A DNA stretch of 64,000 nucleotides from Heloderma charlesbogerti (Eukaryota > Chordata > Lepidosauria > Squamata > Helodermatidae): contig JANEZZ010000805.1 in NCBI GenBank assembly GCA_026122225.1, forward strand, positions 682,001-746,000, given 5' to 3'. The notes below the pieces were generated by a model. It was given only the letters and a program-made list of their open reading frames with translations. It was not told the DNA's origin and searched no databases. The translations under genes and the position numbers were made by a program. Each line of letters begins with the position of its first letter. Position 1 is the stretch's first letter. Of the stretch, positions 42,341-53,003 are shown one piece after another.

Positions 42341-43053
42341 TAGGGATGTCAGAGAATTTCGCCACGAATTTTGGGGAGGCTGAATGCCAGCGCATTTGGC
42401 CCCCCGAAATTGGTGGCAAAACGGTCTGCCACCCCCCCACCGGCCCCTGGGATGGGACTTACCTTGGGCGAATCTCCCTGGCGGCGGTGGCGGCGGTGGC
42501 GGCGGTGGCGGCTCAGCGGCGGCTCAGTGGCGGTGGCGGCCAGTCTTCCGACCGGCTGCCACCACCACCATTTCCAAGTTAAAAAAAAACAAAACATGAT
42601 AGGCTACGTAAAGATTTACGTAGCCTATCATGGCTAGATTTTAAAAAAATACCATGATAGGCTACATAAATCTTTACGTAGCCTATCACGGCTGAGTTAA
42701 AAAGAAAAAAACCCACGCATACGCAAATGGCAGCGCCCATGGGCGCCGCCTTTTCCGTACGTGTGGTTGTTGTTTTTTTAACTCAGCTGTGATAGGCTAC
42801 GTAAAGATTTACGTAGCCTATCACGGCTGACTGCAGGGATGCAAGCGGTGGTGGCTACGGCCGCCGCCATTTGCAGTCCTGGTCGGCAGGATTCGCGGTG
42901 GGAGGGACGGGGTGCCTCCCCCCCAGCCAGAATTTCAGGGGGGAGGGATGGGACGCCTCCCCCCCAGCCAGAATTTTGGGGGGAGGGACGGAGCGCCTTC
43001 CCCCCACCGCGAATCAAATTTCATCAAATGTAAGTGACTTTCGTACATCCCTA
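42341..43053 (-). mobile_element. Palindrome-chain nhAT copy, beta left / alpha right
   Basis: 713 bp flanked by perfect GTTTGGAA (42333-42340 and 43054-43061). It starts TAGGGATGTCAGAGAATTTC and ends TGTAAGTGACTTTCGTACAT plus CCCTA. It has a run of GGCGGTGGCGGC triplets at 42480-42540 (part of the inverted ATGGCGGC block), three GATAGGCTACGTAAAGATTT palindromes at about 42597-42830, and three iterated AGCCAGAATTT(C/T)GGGGGGAG-type blocks to the right. Confidence 0.93.
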
Positions 43054-43556
43054 GTTTGGAATCAAATCCAGATATTTTTGCCGGGTGTAGTAATTTGTGT
43101 CATTCTGTAAACATTTTGATTTCATATCTAAATAGGCATGAATTAATAATATATTCCCCATAGGTCTGCTCCATGTTTCAGGGTGATTCTGTAATGAGTC
43201 ATCTGATGAAACCAGCATGATGCACAATTGGAGGTGCTTTGTCTCCATAAGCACACCAGGGTGATGACGGAAATATTGTTTCCCTCGAGACAGGCCAAAT
43301 CCCAAGCTTGTTTCAGAGGTATTCCTATGCTAATATTCTCCAATATGATGGCCTCCAGCTATGCTGACTAGGACATGGTAAAGTAGCCCAGCACAGCTGG
43401 AGAGCATCAGGTTGGAGAAGGCTGCCCTATACCTTTCAGTCGCCTGTACCTTTCAATCTCCTGGGTTGGCAGGAAGTAAGGATTGACAGTGTAACCCTAT
43501 GCCTATCTACATGGAAGTAAATCCCACTGAGTTCAATGGGACGTACTTCCAGATGT

Positions 43557-43576
43557 GGATGTATGTATGTATGTAA
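43557..43576. repeat. (TGTA)n microsatellite
   Basis: Five GTAT units, followed by a CCATTCAGGGCAGAAGC and A-rich AATAAAATATATAAAAAC tract, typical of a decayed LINE/SINE end up to about 43715. Confidence 0.7.
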
Positions 43577-43749
43577 ATTCTTGGCTGCCATTCAGGGCAG
43601 AAGCCCCCCCAAGGTGACTCACAGCAATAAAATATATAAAAACAGTTAAAATATTAAAAGCAATAAAACACAAACACAATAAAATAGCGATAAAAGCAAC
43701 AATAAAAGCTGACTAAAACCAACAACAGCAGCAACAGCAGCAGTCATAT

Positions 43750-44070
43750 CAAGAGAAGGCCACAGTAAAATAATACATTTTTAAAGCCTTCTTAAAAGCC
43801 TGGAATGGCAGAGCATGGAGGATCTCCGATGGCAGTTTGTTCTAATGGTGTGGGACCACTGCAGAGAGGCCCTCTCATCTGTGGTCACCCACCTAACTGC
43901 TCTCACGGGTGGGCAGATGAGAAGGGCCTCTCCTTCTGATCTTAAAATGTGGGCCGGCTGATATGGGTGAAGGCAGTCCTTCAAGCAACTTGGTCCCAAA
44001 TCCCTTGAGGCTTTAAAGGTCAAAGCCAACACTTTAAATTGGGCTCGGAAACACACTGGTAGCTAGTGCA
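43750..44070. repeat. Ancient dispersed repeat, shared with 13225-13480
   Basis: Contains AAAGCCTTCTTAAAAGCCTG, GAGAAGGGCCTCTCCTTCTG, CCTTCAAGCAACTTGGTCCC and TTAAATTGGGCTCGGAAACA. It is a common reptile interspersed repeat of unclear class. The nhAT element at 44082 starts just after it. Confidence 0.45.
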
Positions 44071-44081
44071 GCCAGTGCAGT

Positions 44082-44642
44082 TAGGGATGGACGAACCCAT
44101 CTCGATGAGCTGCCCTCCTCCCGCAGCTTGCACAGCCTGGCCCAGCTTGGTGAGCCTCCCTGCTTGCCCTGTCCACCTGCGAGCTCTGTGAGCCACCCCT
44201 CCTCTCCATGCCAAGGACTCCAGTCAAGCCCTTGTGCTTTATGCACACAAAGGCTTGATTGCTAAGCCCCCAGCCCAGCCTCTTGTCCTGGCCTACTCTA
44301 GAGGAGGCCAGGGCGAGACAGCTGGGATGCTGCCATTGCCCTTCTTCCTCACGCCAGCTGTCCACAGGGAAGAAGTGCCTCAGCAGCCAGCTCCCACCAC
44401 TCTTTAATTAAATCTTGCACACAATGGCTGTCTGGAAATTAGCAGCCATTGTGTGTAAGATTTAATTTACAAAAAACAGGAAGTTGCCACTTGCGACTTG
44501 GCTGCGGGCGCTCGTGGGCGGGACTGTAAGACCCAGAAGCTCGGCAGGTGGAGGTGGGGACTCGGTAAGCTGAGTCTGGGGGGCCGAGCAGGGGGGAGTC
44601 CACTGGACTCCACCCCCTGGACAGATGCTCGTGACATCCCTG
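44082..44642. mobile_element. Third nhAT subfamily (TAGGGATGGACGAACCC end)
   Basis: 561 bp, starting TAGGGATGGACGAACCCATC and ending GATGCTCGTGACATCCCTG. The flanks are AGTGCAGT (44074-44081) and GGTGCAGT (44643-44650), 7 of 8. The core foldback TAAATCTTGCACACAATGGC pairs with GCCATTGTGTGTAAGATTTA. The same family appears in reverse at 61716-62088 and as a relic ending at 46545. Confidence 0.8.
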
Positions 44643-44900
44643 GGTGCAGTATAGGCATCATGTGATCAAATTGCCTCGCCCCCACCAATATACAGGTGGC
44701 TGCACTGAGGATTTGGGAATGCAGTCTCCATTTGAGGTTATTTCTGCATTAATACTTAACATGCATTTTTACCTCATAACCCAGCCTGAGGATTAGAGAC
44801 AGAGCAAAATACCAATATAAATATGTGTTTATTTCATTTTCTGTGCAGTTATCAGAACACAGTATAAATAAATTCACAGTGGCAGTTTTTGAAAGTCATT

Positions 44901-44945
44901 ATCATCTTCATCATCATCATCATCATCATCTTCTTCATCATTATT
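44901..44945. repeat. (CAT)n/(CTT) simple repeat
   Basis: About ten TCA units with CTT interruptions. Confidence 0.85.
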
Positions 44946-45049
44946 TTCCTCCCTTCTCCCATTCACCATGTCAAAGCAGATAGTTAATCCAAAGTTGGCA
45001 TTAGCAAAGATCTTAACGAATGAAAGACCCCTGGCCTAAATGTGCTTAC

Positions 45050-45138
45050 CATGGGGATCCTGGTACGGGAGTGGATGCCACAGGTTTGTTGTCATTTGAA
45101 GCGTTGTTGTCATCTGGGAGTAGTTTTAAGGGATGACT
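45050..45138 (-). CDS. TCERG1L: TCERG1L exon just before the WW domain
   Basis: 89-nt exon, minus strand. The acceptor is GTGAAG|AGTC with its AG at 45140-45139, and the donor is CATG|GTAAGC at 45049-45044. It encodes 29 residues, SHPLKLLPDDNNASND, then NKPVASTPVPGSP, plus TG, the first two bases of a Trp codon completed 31 kb away at 13795. P-V-P-G-S-P-W followed by C-x-V-W-T-G is the lead-in of the WW domain in TCERG1-family proteins. It begins in phase 0, matching the end of the exon at 45651-45745, from which it is separated by a 512-bp intron. Confidence 0.85.
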
Positions 45139-45650
45139 CTTCACATGGAAACATACAGAGATTAATCAACAGAAGACCTCATTGTACCATGTGCTTCACA
45201 TACGGTTGTAGTAACTAATCAAATCACCCCAGGTTCTTTTACCTACATTAATACTTACTGTGAAATAAATAAATAAATAAATAGAGATGGCACCAGAGTG
45301 AATGTGAGGTGTGTGTGGGGGGGGAGGGAGTGCATTGGGGCACTTGCCAGCAGCGGGTGGCCTATCCCACTTTGGGTTGTGGCTTCACCCTCTGCTGCCA
45401 TGCCGTCCCTGACATAGGGCAATATTCAAACACACAGTGCGTAGTCAACTTTGCAGTGCTGTGAATTCTGTACCATGTGATTCATCTGAAAGTTTTGTCT
45501 GGCTCTCATGTAGGACCAAGATAAAGCAATGACACAGTGAATTTTTGAGAACTCACACTAAACGGTATGACTGTATTGCAATGGGAAACGTCTGCAGCAA
45601 GCACTTCCACTCTGATTTCCCAAATCAGATTGAAATAATGTGAAACAAAC
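45139..45650 (-). other. TCERG1L: TCERG1L short intron, with (AAAT)n
   Basis: A 512-bp intron whose ends are AAG|GTTTGT and GTGAAG|AG. It contains (AAAT)n at 45263-45284 and a GTGTGTGGGGGGGGAG stretch near 45309. Nothing else is recognised. Confidence 0.75.
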
Positions 45651-45745
45651 CTTCTCATCTTCACTCTCTGTTGGCTTATTTTTCATTTCAGTATGTAAAA
45701 TCAGAGTTGGTGGGCAGGAGGTCCTGTTTGATTCTTTGCCTTTAT
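45651..45745 (-). CDS. TCERG1L: TCERG1L exon upstream of the WW region
   Basis: 95-nt exon, minus strand. The acceptor is a strong pyrimidine tract ending AATTCCAG at 45746, and the donor is GAGAAG|GTTTGT at 45650. After two bases finishing a codon, it encodes KGKESNRTSCPPTLILH, then TEMKNKPTESEDEK, ending in phase 0. The next exon also starts in phase 0. The polar, acidic sequence fits the poorly conserved N-terminal linker of a TCERG1-like protein. It has no domain of its own, so its status rests on splice sites, phase and closeness to the next exon. The alternative is a chance open stretch. Confidence 0.65.
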
Positions 45746-46374
45746 CTGGAATTGGGGGGGAAAAAAATGGTAAAAAGATCCAGAAAGTATCTATATCCCA
45801 CTGAGCTGTCAGCAACTTATTCTTTCCATTATTTGGGAGTTGTATACTTTATAGCTTAAAAGGTGGAAATTTTGTTAGACATATCAAATGGTGTTTTCCC
45901 CTCAAATGAACAGATGTGTTGTGATTATAAAATGTGATCTCAACAATACCCAAAACCTCCTTCACAAAATCTTGGAATCACAATCTGGTAACCATAAAAT
46001 AAGCCACAGGACATTAGCTATTTCTTCTTAAGATTGCAAAAGTAAAACTGTACAATCCAGATAAAAATGACAACATTTTTACACTGGTTACTGTTGGCTG
46101 TGGAGAGATACTATGCAAACTTCACACAGTCTTTGAATCTTACATTTACATACAACCAAGCCAGGGACATTTAGGATGGAATTTCCATTGGTGTAGGTCA
46201 ATAGTACAACATCTCTTGGTACGAATACTGACAGAATAAGCCCAACATCAGCAGACTCTAACGATCAGGCTAGATGTACCTTTAAGCGCATGAGTTAAAA
46301 AAATTGCTTAGACTGGCCATGACTTTTTTGTTGTTTATAACAAAGATGTTAGGTTTCTCCATAAAAATAATGTT

Positions 46375-46545
46375 GCGTAAATGCTGGCTGTAAAGGGGCC
46401 ATTCACGCAACATTACAGGTGTAAATGGCCACGCAAATGGGTCCTGTAAGTGGTGGCAGTTCAGCAGGCAGGGTCCAGGGGGCCAAGCGGGTTAGGGGGA
46501 GTTCACCGGATTCCACCCACCTCTTGGACTCCCACGACATCCCTA
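46375..46545. repeat. Relic of the 44082-type nhAT subfamily
   Basis: It ends CACGACATCCCTA preceded by CCACCTCTTGGACTCC, as in 44082-44642. To the left, AATGTTGCGTAAATG (46369) and CATTCACGCAACATT form a foldback. The left end is not recognisable. Confidence 0.5.
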
Positions 46546-46645
46546 CATGTAGTTTGGTTCTTAGGTCAATAAACATAAAACCTCAACATGTAGGTTGTAC
46601 ATACACCACAGCACATAAAGAATTCTATGGCTTGTGTATCCCTCC

Positions 46646-47536
46646 TAGGGGTGGACGAAAGTCACTTACCTGTCCTCGAAGGCCGTTCGCGGTGGGGGGG
46701 AGCGCTTTGCTGCTCCCCCTGCGAAGTTCAGGCCGGGGGGGGAGGCTTCCCGCCTCGCCCGGCCGAAATTCAGGCCGGGGGGGAGGCTTCCCGCCTCGCC
46801 CGGCCGAAATTCAGGCCGGGGAGGAGGCGCCTCGCCTCGCCCGGTCGCGAATGCGAAAGTAAAAAAAAAAAAGCCCCCTGATAGGCTACGTGACGATTCA
46901 CGTAGCCTATCACGGCTAGATCTGCAAAGTCAGCCGTGATAGGCTACGTGAATTGTCATGTAGCCTATCACGGGTGACTTTAAAAAAAAAAAAAAAGAGT
47001 GTACGGATAATGGCGGCCCCCATAGGGAGCCGCCATTCCCGTTCCTTATTTGGTGGCTGTAGTCTACGTAAATGTTTACGTAGACTACAGCCACTAAATA
47101 AGGAACGCGAATGGCGGCTCCCTATGGGGGCCGCCATTCGCTTACGCGCTTTTTTTTTTTAAAGTCACCCGTGATAGGCTACATGACAATTCACGTAGCC
47201 TATCACGGCTGACTTTGCAAATCTAGCCGTGATAGGCTACGTGAATCGTCACGTAGCCTATCAGGGGGCGTTGTTTTTTTTTTCTTTCATTACAATGGCG
47301 GCGGCGGCAGCCGGTCGAAAGACTGGCTGCCACTCCCGCCTCGCTCGAACACCCGCCAAACCGCCGGCCGGACCAGCCACCGGGAGGGACATTCGCAAAA
47401 GGTAAGTCCCGTCCCGGGGGGGGGTGCGGGGGGCGGGGGGGATGCGGAGGATTTCTCTCCGAAACTTGTTCGGGGGGCCGAACGTGTTGGCACTCGGCCC
47501 CCCGAAGTTTCGGGGAGAAATTCTCCGCCATCCCTA
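46646..47536 (+). mobile_element. Palindrome-chain nhAT copy, alpha left / gamma right
   Basis: 891 bp flanked by perfect ATCCCTCC (46638-46645 and 47537-47544). It starts TAGGGGTGGACGAAAGTCAC and ends GAGAAATTCTCCGCCATCCC plus TA. Four GATAGGCTACGTGA palindromes, two ATGGCGGC(C/T)CCC-AGGGAG hairpins and a GTAGTCTACGTAAATG dyad are arranged around a centre near 47070. The ATGGCGGCGGCGG block from 47295 is open to AAAAG|GTAAGT at 47402. Confidence 0.94.
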
Positions 47537-47740
47537 ATCCCTCCCACATTTCATGTATGATGTGACTGCGGTGAGGTGAAAAAGGAAGCCTCAATAACTT
47601 TCCCACTTTACATGTAAAACATTCCATGTTAACCAGACTTACTTATGCAGCATTTACAGAAGTGGCCTCAAATTCATTTGAAAGGTTCTACATGCAGTAT
47701 GGGAGCATACATGGCCAGAAGTTTCCTCCCGTTTCCTAGC

Positions 47741-48864
47741 TAGGGGTTTACGAACTAGGGATGTCAGAGAATTCCGTGACAGATCTCGGTGAGGCCGAAT
47801 GCCACTGCATTCGGCCCCCCGAAATCCATCACGGAACGAAGTCCCCACTCCCCCAACCCATGAAAGGCATGCAGGACGAAGCCCCTGCCGCCCCCAACCC
47901 ACAAAAGGCATGCGAAACGGAGCACTTACCTGCTCCCGTCTGCACTGCTTTGCGAATGGCGGCCGTCCTGTGGCCGCCATTCACTTCCTCCTCTTCATAG
48001 CCATGATAGGCTATGTAAATACTTACATAGCCTATCATGGCAGGGGGAGGAAAAACCCAGCGTACGCAAATGGCGGCTACCGCTATTTGCGTACACTGGG
48101 CTTTTTTCCCCCTGCCGTGATAGGCTACGTAAATATTTACGTAGCCTATCACGGCAGGAGGAAAAAAACCCAGCTTACGCAAATGGCAGCGGCTACCGCC
48201 ATTTGCATACACTAGGGCTTTTCCCCCTGCCGTGATAGGCTACGTAAATATTTACGGCTCAATACAGGGACGCAAATGGCGATGGCTACGACAGCTGCCA
48301 TTTGCATCCCTGCAGGGCTGACGAGCAGCCGGATGTCTGGCTGCAGGCGGCCAGAGCCGGCTGGCGGCTCTGCGGCTTGGCCGCAGAGCAGAGCCGGCTG
48401 GACAGGATTCCGGAGGGGAGGACCGGATTGCCTTCCCCCCCCATCAAGGATTCCAGGGGGAGGGACGGAGTGCCTCCGCCCCACTGCGGATTGCCCGGCG
48501 CGGAGCCAGGTAGGTGTTTCGTACATCCCTAGTACGAACCCCACTCACCTGAGTCCACTGGGGGTCCATGGGGGGGAGGTGATCCATTCCTCCCCCCAGA
48601 ATCCTCCCCAGCCTGCTCCACTCTGTGGTGAATCACAGCAAAGAGTTGTGACTCAAAAGACGTCTGCTATGCTGGATGCCATTTACGTCCGCAGACCAGC
48701 AGCGGACAGCAGCGGACAGCAGCGGACAGACCCGGACCCAGCTAGCGGCAGGTAGGATCCAGCCAGCACGGAGGTGAGTGGTCCGTTCCGCCACGGACTC
48801 CGGGGGCCGGATTCTTAGAATCTGGCCTCATTGGAGTCTGTGGTGGAATTCTCCGCCATCCCTA
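47741..48864 (+). mobile_element. nhAT copy P, split 15 bp from its end by copy O
   Basis: The flanks are perfect TTCCTAGC (47733-47740 and 48865-48872). The left end is TAGGGGTTTACGAAC, then copy O, then ACGAACCCCACTCACCTGAG. The right end is GGAATTCTCCGCCATCCCTA. Its own length is about 340 bp, with a CAGCGGACAG unit repeated three times at about 48696-48730 and few hairpins. It is a diverged, shortened subfamily. Confidence 0.88.
47756..48531 (-). mobile_element. nhAT copy O, nested in copy P
   Basis: 776 bp, starting TAGGGATGTCAGAGAATTCC (beta) and ending CAGGTAGGTGTTTCGTACAT plus CCCTA (alpha-like). The flanks are TTACGAAC (47748-47755) and GTACGAAC (48532-48539), 7 of 8. Three GATAGGCTACGTAAATA palindromes sit between CAGGGGGAGGAAAAACCCAG-type spacers (48000-48255). 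The last lacks its right arm. Confidence 0.9.
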
Positions 48865-48900
48865 TTCCTAGCACAAATTGGGCTGGAGCCAGACTTAGGG

Positions 48901-49332
48901 GCAGTTCACATGTAATGACAGCCTGCAAGTTAAATAAACCATGGGCTGTCGGGGACAAGCAAGAGAGAGCAGGCATGCTGCCTGCAACATGCCAGCCATT
49001 TCTACTTTTAATCAACAACCTACCATTGGCTAGTTCATAGGTAGTTGAATATGATGTGCAAACCTGGATCGATGGGTTGTTTAGCCCCTAAAGAACCTAG
49101 TAGGTAACCCAACAACAAACCATGGGTTATCTGTTGGGTTGTTTAGCCCCTAAACAAGCCATCGGTCTGGGTTCCCATGTCACACTCAACAACCTATTAA
49201 CTGATCGTTGGTTGTTGAGTAAAAGCAGAAGTGGTGGGAGAACGGGAGGCAGCACACGTTCTCTCCTGCTCATGGATGGCAACCCATGGGTTGTTTAAAC
49301 TGTGGGTTCCTGTTATGTGTGAACCAGCTCTA
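48901..49332. mobile_element. Foldback MITE with GTTCACATGTAA ends
   Basis: The ends GGCAGTTCACATGTAATGAC and CTGTTATGTGTGAACCAGCT are inverted repeats. The interior has paired AAACCATGGGTT/AACCCATGGGTTG and CAACAACC/GGTTGTT motifs. It is probably the same family as the ACCATGGTTT repeat at 285-1180. Confidence 0.6.
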
Positions 49333-49575
49333 TGGTAGTCATGCTTTAGTCCCATTGAAATAATCAGGACTTAAGTTAGTCATGACTAACTTGTACTATC
49401 GATTTCAATGGGACTAAAGAAGGGCTCACTATACATATCCTACATGTTTCACCATTTGGAAATATGATATACATATACACAATAATATGTACTGGATGCA
49501 AATTAAGGATGGATGGATCCATCTATTTCCAGTCCATGTCATTTTCACATATGTTCTGTTCTGCCCCATTTCTGT

Positions 49576-50437
49576 TAGGGATGTACGAAAGTCACTTACC
49601 TTTTACGAAATTTGATTCGCGGTGGGGGGGAGGTGCTCCTTCCCTCCCCCCCCAAATTCTGGCCAGAGGGGAGGCGCCCCGTCCCTCCTGCCGCTAATCC
49701 TGGCCGGCTGGGACTGAAAATGGCGGTAGCCATAGCCACCGCCATTTGCGTCCCTGCAGTCAGCCGTGATAGGCTATGTAAATGGTTACGTAGCCAATCA
49801 CGGCTGAGTTAAAAAAACACACACAAAACTGCGCATACGTAAATGGCAGCGCCCATGGGAACCACCATTTGCGTTCCTTATTTTGGCACGTCTAGTCTAT
49901 GTAAACATTTACGTAGACTACGGCGAAAATAAGGGGAACGCAAATAGCGTAGACACTACACTATTTGCGTTCCCCTTATTTTTGCCGTAGTCTACGTAAA
50001 TGTTTACGTAGACTAGATGTGCCAAAATAAGGAACGCAAATGGCGGTGCCCATGGGCACCACCATTTGCGTACACACGGTTTTGGTTTTAACTCAGCCGT
50101 GATAGGCTACGTAAACATTTACGTAGCCTATCACAGTATTTTTTTAAAAATCTAGCCGTGTTAGGCTATGTAAATCTTTACGTAGCCTATCACTTTTTTT
50201 AAAAAAAACTTGGAAATGGCAGCGGCTGCAGCCGGTCGGAAGACCGGCTGCCGCAGCCACCACCACCGAACCACCGCCGCGCCGCCGCCGGAACCTCCGC
50301 CGCCGCCGCCAGGGAGATTCGTCCAAGGTAAGTCCCGTCCGGGGGGGGGCAGACTGTTTCGCCACCGATTTCGGGGGCCCAAATGCGCTGGCATTTGGCC
50401 TCCCCAAGATTCGTGGCGAAATTCTCTGACATCTCTA
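49576..50437 (+). mobile_element. Palindrome-chain nhAT copy, alpha left / beta right
   Basis: 862 bp flanked by perfect ATTTCTGT (49568-49575 and 50438-50445). It starts TAGGGATGTACGAAAGTCAC and ends AAATTCTCTGACATCTCTA. A regular mirror order of modules lies around a GCAAATAGCGTAGACACTAC centre near 49950. The ATGGCAGCGGC block from 50216 is open to CAAG|GTAAGT at 50328. Confidence 0.94.
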
Positions 50438-50999
50438 ATTTCTGTATTAATGTGCTTTAAAAAAAATCTGAATGAAAATTCACATTTAAGTATCTTGGAA
50501 AGGCTTCATCTAATGCAAGTCTTGTCTGGCAGGCAGCCCCCAAGACACCCATCATCTGCTGCCACAAACAAATGGGAAAGGTTGGGAAACACTTTAGGAA
50601 AGGGCTCTTTGGTTCCTTCTATAGAAGCCTTGTTCCTAGATACCTTTGCTGTATCAAAATTCATTGCATTTTGTTCCATGTGGAATTCCTGCTGAAGATT
50701 ACTTGGAGGTATTCTATTCTGCAAAATGCAATTTCTCTTTATAGGACTACTACTAGCAGCTTATTACATCTCAACAGTAGTAGTTGTTAAGCCATATGGT
50801 TTTATATGTTTCTCATTTAGCACTGGTAGTTTGTTAGCACCTCTGCTAGCAGAAATATAACTTTATCATATAAGTACTTCAAACATCATCATCATCAACA
50901 ACTCCCTGTACTTAAGAACAAAAAGTAGAATGTTAGGGATAAAATTCTAGCCTAGTCCTCTCCTGATGTACTAGTTTTCTATATGTAAAAAGTCATAGT

Positions 51000-51024
51000 T
51001 GTGTGTGTGTGTCTGTGTGTGTGT
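51000..51024. repeat. (TG)n microsatellite
   Basis: TG repeat with one TCTG interruption. Confidence 0.85.
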
Positions 51025-51188
51025 TTAATATGAGGCATTAAAATATGTAGATCCCCCTGTGCAGTCTTAAGTGGTATATTCCCAACAGGGCTGTGCCACA
51101 TGATTATTCTAAATATGTAGATAAACCTTGGGAGCCCATTGAAAGCTCTCCCAACTTTGCTGTAATTTCTTGGGGGGTGGGGGGAATC

Positions 51189-51921
51189 TAGGGATGTACG
51201 AAAGTCACTTACTGTTTCATGGAATTGATTCGATGTGGGAGGGAGGCGCTCCGTCCCTCCCCCAAAAATTCTGGCTGAGGGGGGAGGCACTCCGTCCCTA
51301 ACCCCAAAATTCTGGCTGGGGGGGGAAGCGCTCCGTCCCTTCCCCCCGAAATTCTGGCCGGGGGGGAGGCGCTCCGCCCCTCCCCCCCGAATCCTGGCCG
51401 GCCGGGTCCGCAAATGGCGGTGGCCATAGCCGCCGCCATTTGCGTCCCTGCAGTCAGCTGTGATAGGCTACGTAAATGTTTATGTAGCCTATCACGGCTG
51501 ATTTAAAAGGGAAAAAAAAACACGCGCGTACACAAATGGCGGCGCCCATGGGCGCCGCCATTTGCTTACGCACTTTTTTTCTTTTAAATCAACTGTGATA
51601 GGCTATGTAAACATTTATGTAGCCTATCACGGTATTTTTTAAAAATCTAGCCATGATAGGCTACATAAATCTTTACATAGCCTATCCCGTTGTTTTTTTT
51701 ACTGGAAATGGCAGCAGCGGCAGCCGGTCTTCCGACCGGCTGCCGCCACCACCGCCACCGAACCGCCACCGGAGCCGCCGCCGCCGCCAGGAAGATTCGC
51801 CCAAGGTAAGTCCCATCATGGGGGGGCAGGGGCCAGACCGTTTCGCCACCGATTTTGGGGGGGCCAATGTGCTGGCATTCGGCTTCCCTGAGATTCGTGG
51901 CAAAATTCTCTGACACCCCTA
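51189..51921 (+). mobile_element. Palindrome-chain nhAT copy, alpha left / beta right
   Basis: 733 bp flanked by perfect GGGGAATC (51181-51188 and 51922-51929). It starts TAGGGATGTACGAAAGTCAC and ends AAATTCTCTGACACCCCTA. It has three GATAGGCTA palindromes (about 51465-51690), a CGCCCATGGGCG hairpin, and left-side iterated AAATTCTGGC(T/C)G blocks. The ATGGCAGCAGCGG block from 51706 is open to CAAG|GTAAGT at 51806. Confidence 0.94.
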
Positions 51922-52404
51922 GGGGAATCAAATGTAATTTGTTGGGTATTACTGGCATGGGCACACAAATTTTAGTTCACCTTGGTAGCCAGCCCAAACT
52001 TAACGCTCACTGCTGATCCTGACCCTTCTGCATTGTTAAAAGGGGTCAGATTGGTTGATCTGTGGTGCAGTGGGAATAAATGGCAATGCAGCAGTTCTGG
52101 AACATGGTTGTTGGTTATTATCAGGAAATTTTCCTCATTAGATGACTGGTAACACCTTGTCATGCACTTGTTTCGTCATGCACACACTCTGGCATTCTGA
52201 CACAAGACACCCCAAATCATAGAGACTCTTTTATTGTAGCAAATCCCATGGCAAAAGCTTAATGGCTACACTTTTCAGAAATTATATAGCTGACATTAGC
52301 TATAGGCTCCATAAGTAATTCCAAAACAATCCAAAGTGATTAACTATAATGATGTCACAGATCCAGACAGCTTGGTTTCCCTATTGCAATCTCTATGGCT
52401 CAGA

Positions 52405-52520
52405 ATATAGGGCAAAAGGCTTGAATGATTCCTGGCATAACTCATCCCAGGCATTCCAAAGTGTTTCTAAATACAGGGCAAAGGCCTTGAATGATTCCTG
52501 GGCATCATCCCAGGCAATCA
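52405..52520. repeat. Imperfect tandem duplication, about 68-bp period
   Basis: AGGGCAAA(A)GG(C)CTTGAATGATTCCTGG(G)CAT...CATCCCAGGCA appears twice, near 52410-52455 and 52476-52517, with small indels. Confidence 0.6.
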
Positions 52521-52623
52521 AAGACAAGGCTTCTGGAAAAAGACCTAAACAAAGCCACGCACACAGAGAGGTTTAGTCCAACCTTGTGTATTGGCCCCAG
52601 GAGTGTAACCAAGTCATTTATTG

Positions 52624-53003
52624 TGTTAGAGGGGCCTAGAGATCCATAATGCTCACTTAAGTTCATTATTGGTGCAATTCCCATGCTAGTAAGCCTCTGA
52701 GCGTGTACAGATGAGTCAAAAGGCTGATGTGCCTGGGAAGCAAAGTCTGTCTACAGGTGGCTGTGCCTGAGAACCAAACACTTCTGGCCTATGCTGAGAA
52801 TGAATGCTAGGGGTGCATGCTGCTGAAACGCTGCTTATTGCTAACCTGTAGAGTATAAGACCCGTTGTACCCAGTGGCTCAAGGTTCAGAGAAGCTGTCT
52901 GATCCAACCATTGGGTACACCTGTGTGCTGTAAGTTACTCAATAAAGTCTCCTTGTAAGCAAACCTTTGAGTCTGATTTATCACTATCTTGGCACTTCTA
53001 ACC
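52624..53003 (+). repeat. Possible solo LTR of an endogenous retroelement
   Basis: The stretch begins TGTTAGAGGGGCC and ends CACTTCTAACC, which are short inverted termini. A TATA-like GAGTATAAGACCC lies near 52853, and the polyadenylation signal AATAAAG is at 52941, followed by a T/G-rich stretch. This order fits U3-R-U5. No second LTR or internal coding region is visible, and the flanking duplication is unclear. Confidence 0.45.

Larger units (their letters stand above)
13796..45049 (-). other. TCERG1L: TCERG1L intron, about 31 kb, packed with transposons
   Basis: This intron splits the first Trp codon of the WW domain. It carries most of the palindrome-chain hAT copies, both Helitrons, the CR1 and the BovB. 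A 13-C run lies at 14062-14074. Stretches with no assignable feature are 13800-15180, 17430-18450, 28960-30590, 31080-31630, 33470-34330, 36440-37150, 38560-39500 and 41775-42330. I found no additional exon. Confidence 0.7.

Noticed and set aside
44409..44465. microRNA-like hairpin in AATGGCTG...CAGCCATT
   Set aside because: It is the core foldback of the nhAT element at 44082-44642, repeated elsewhere in the window.
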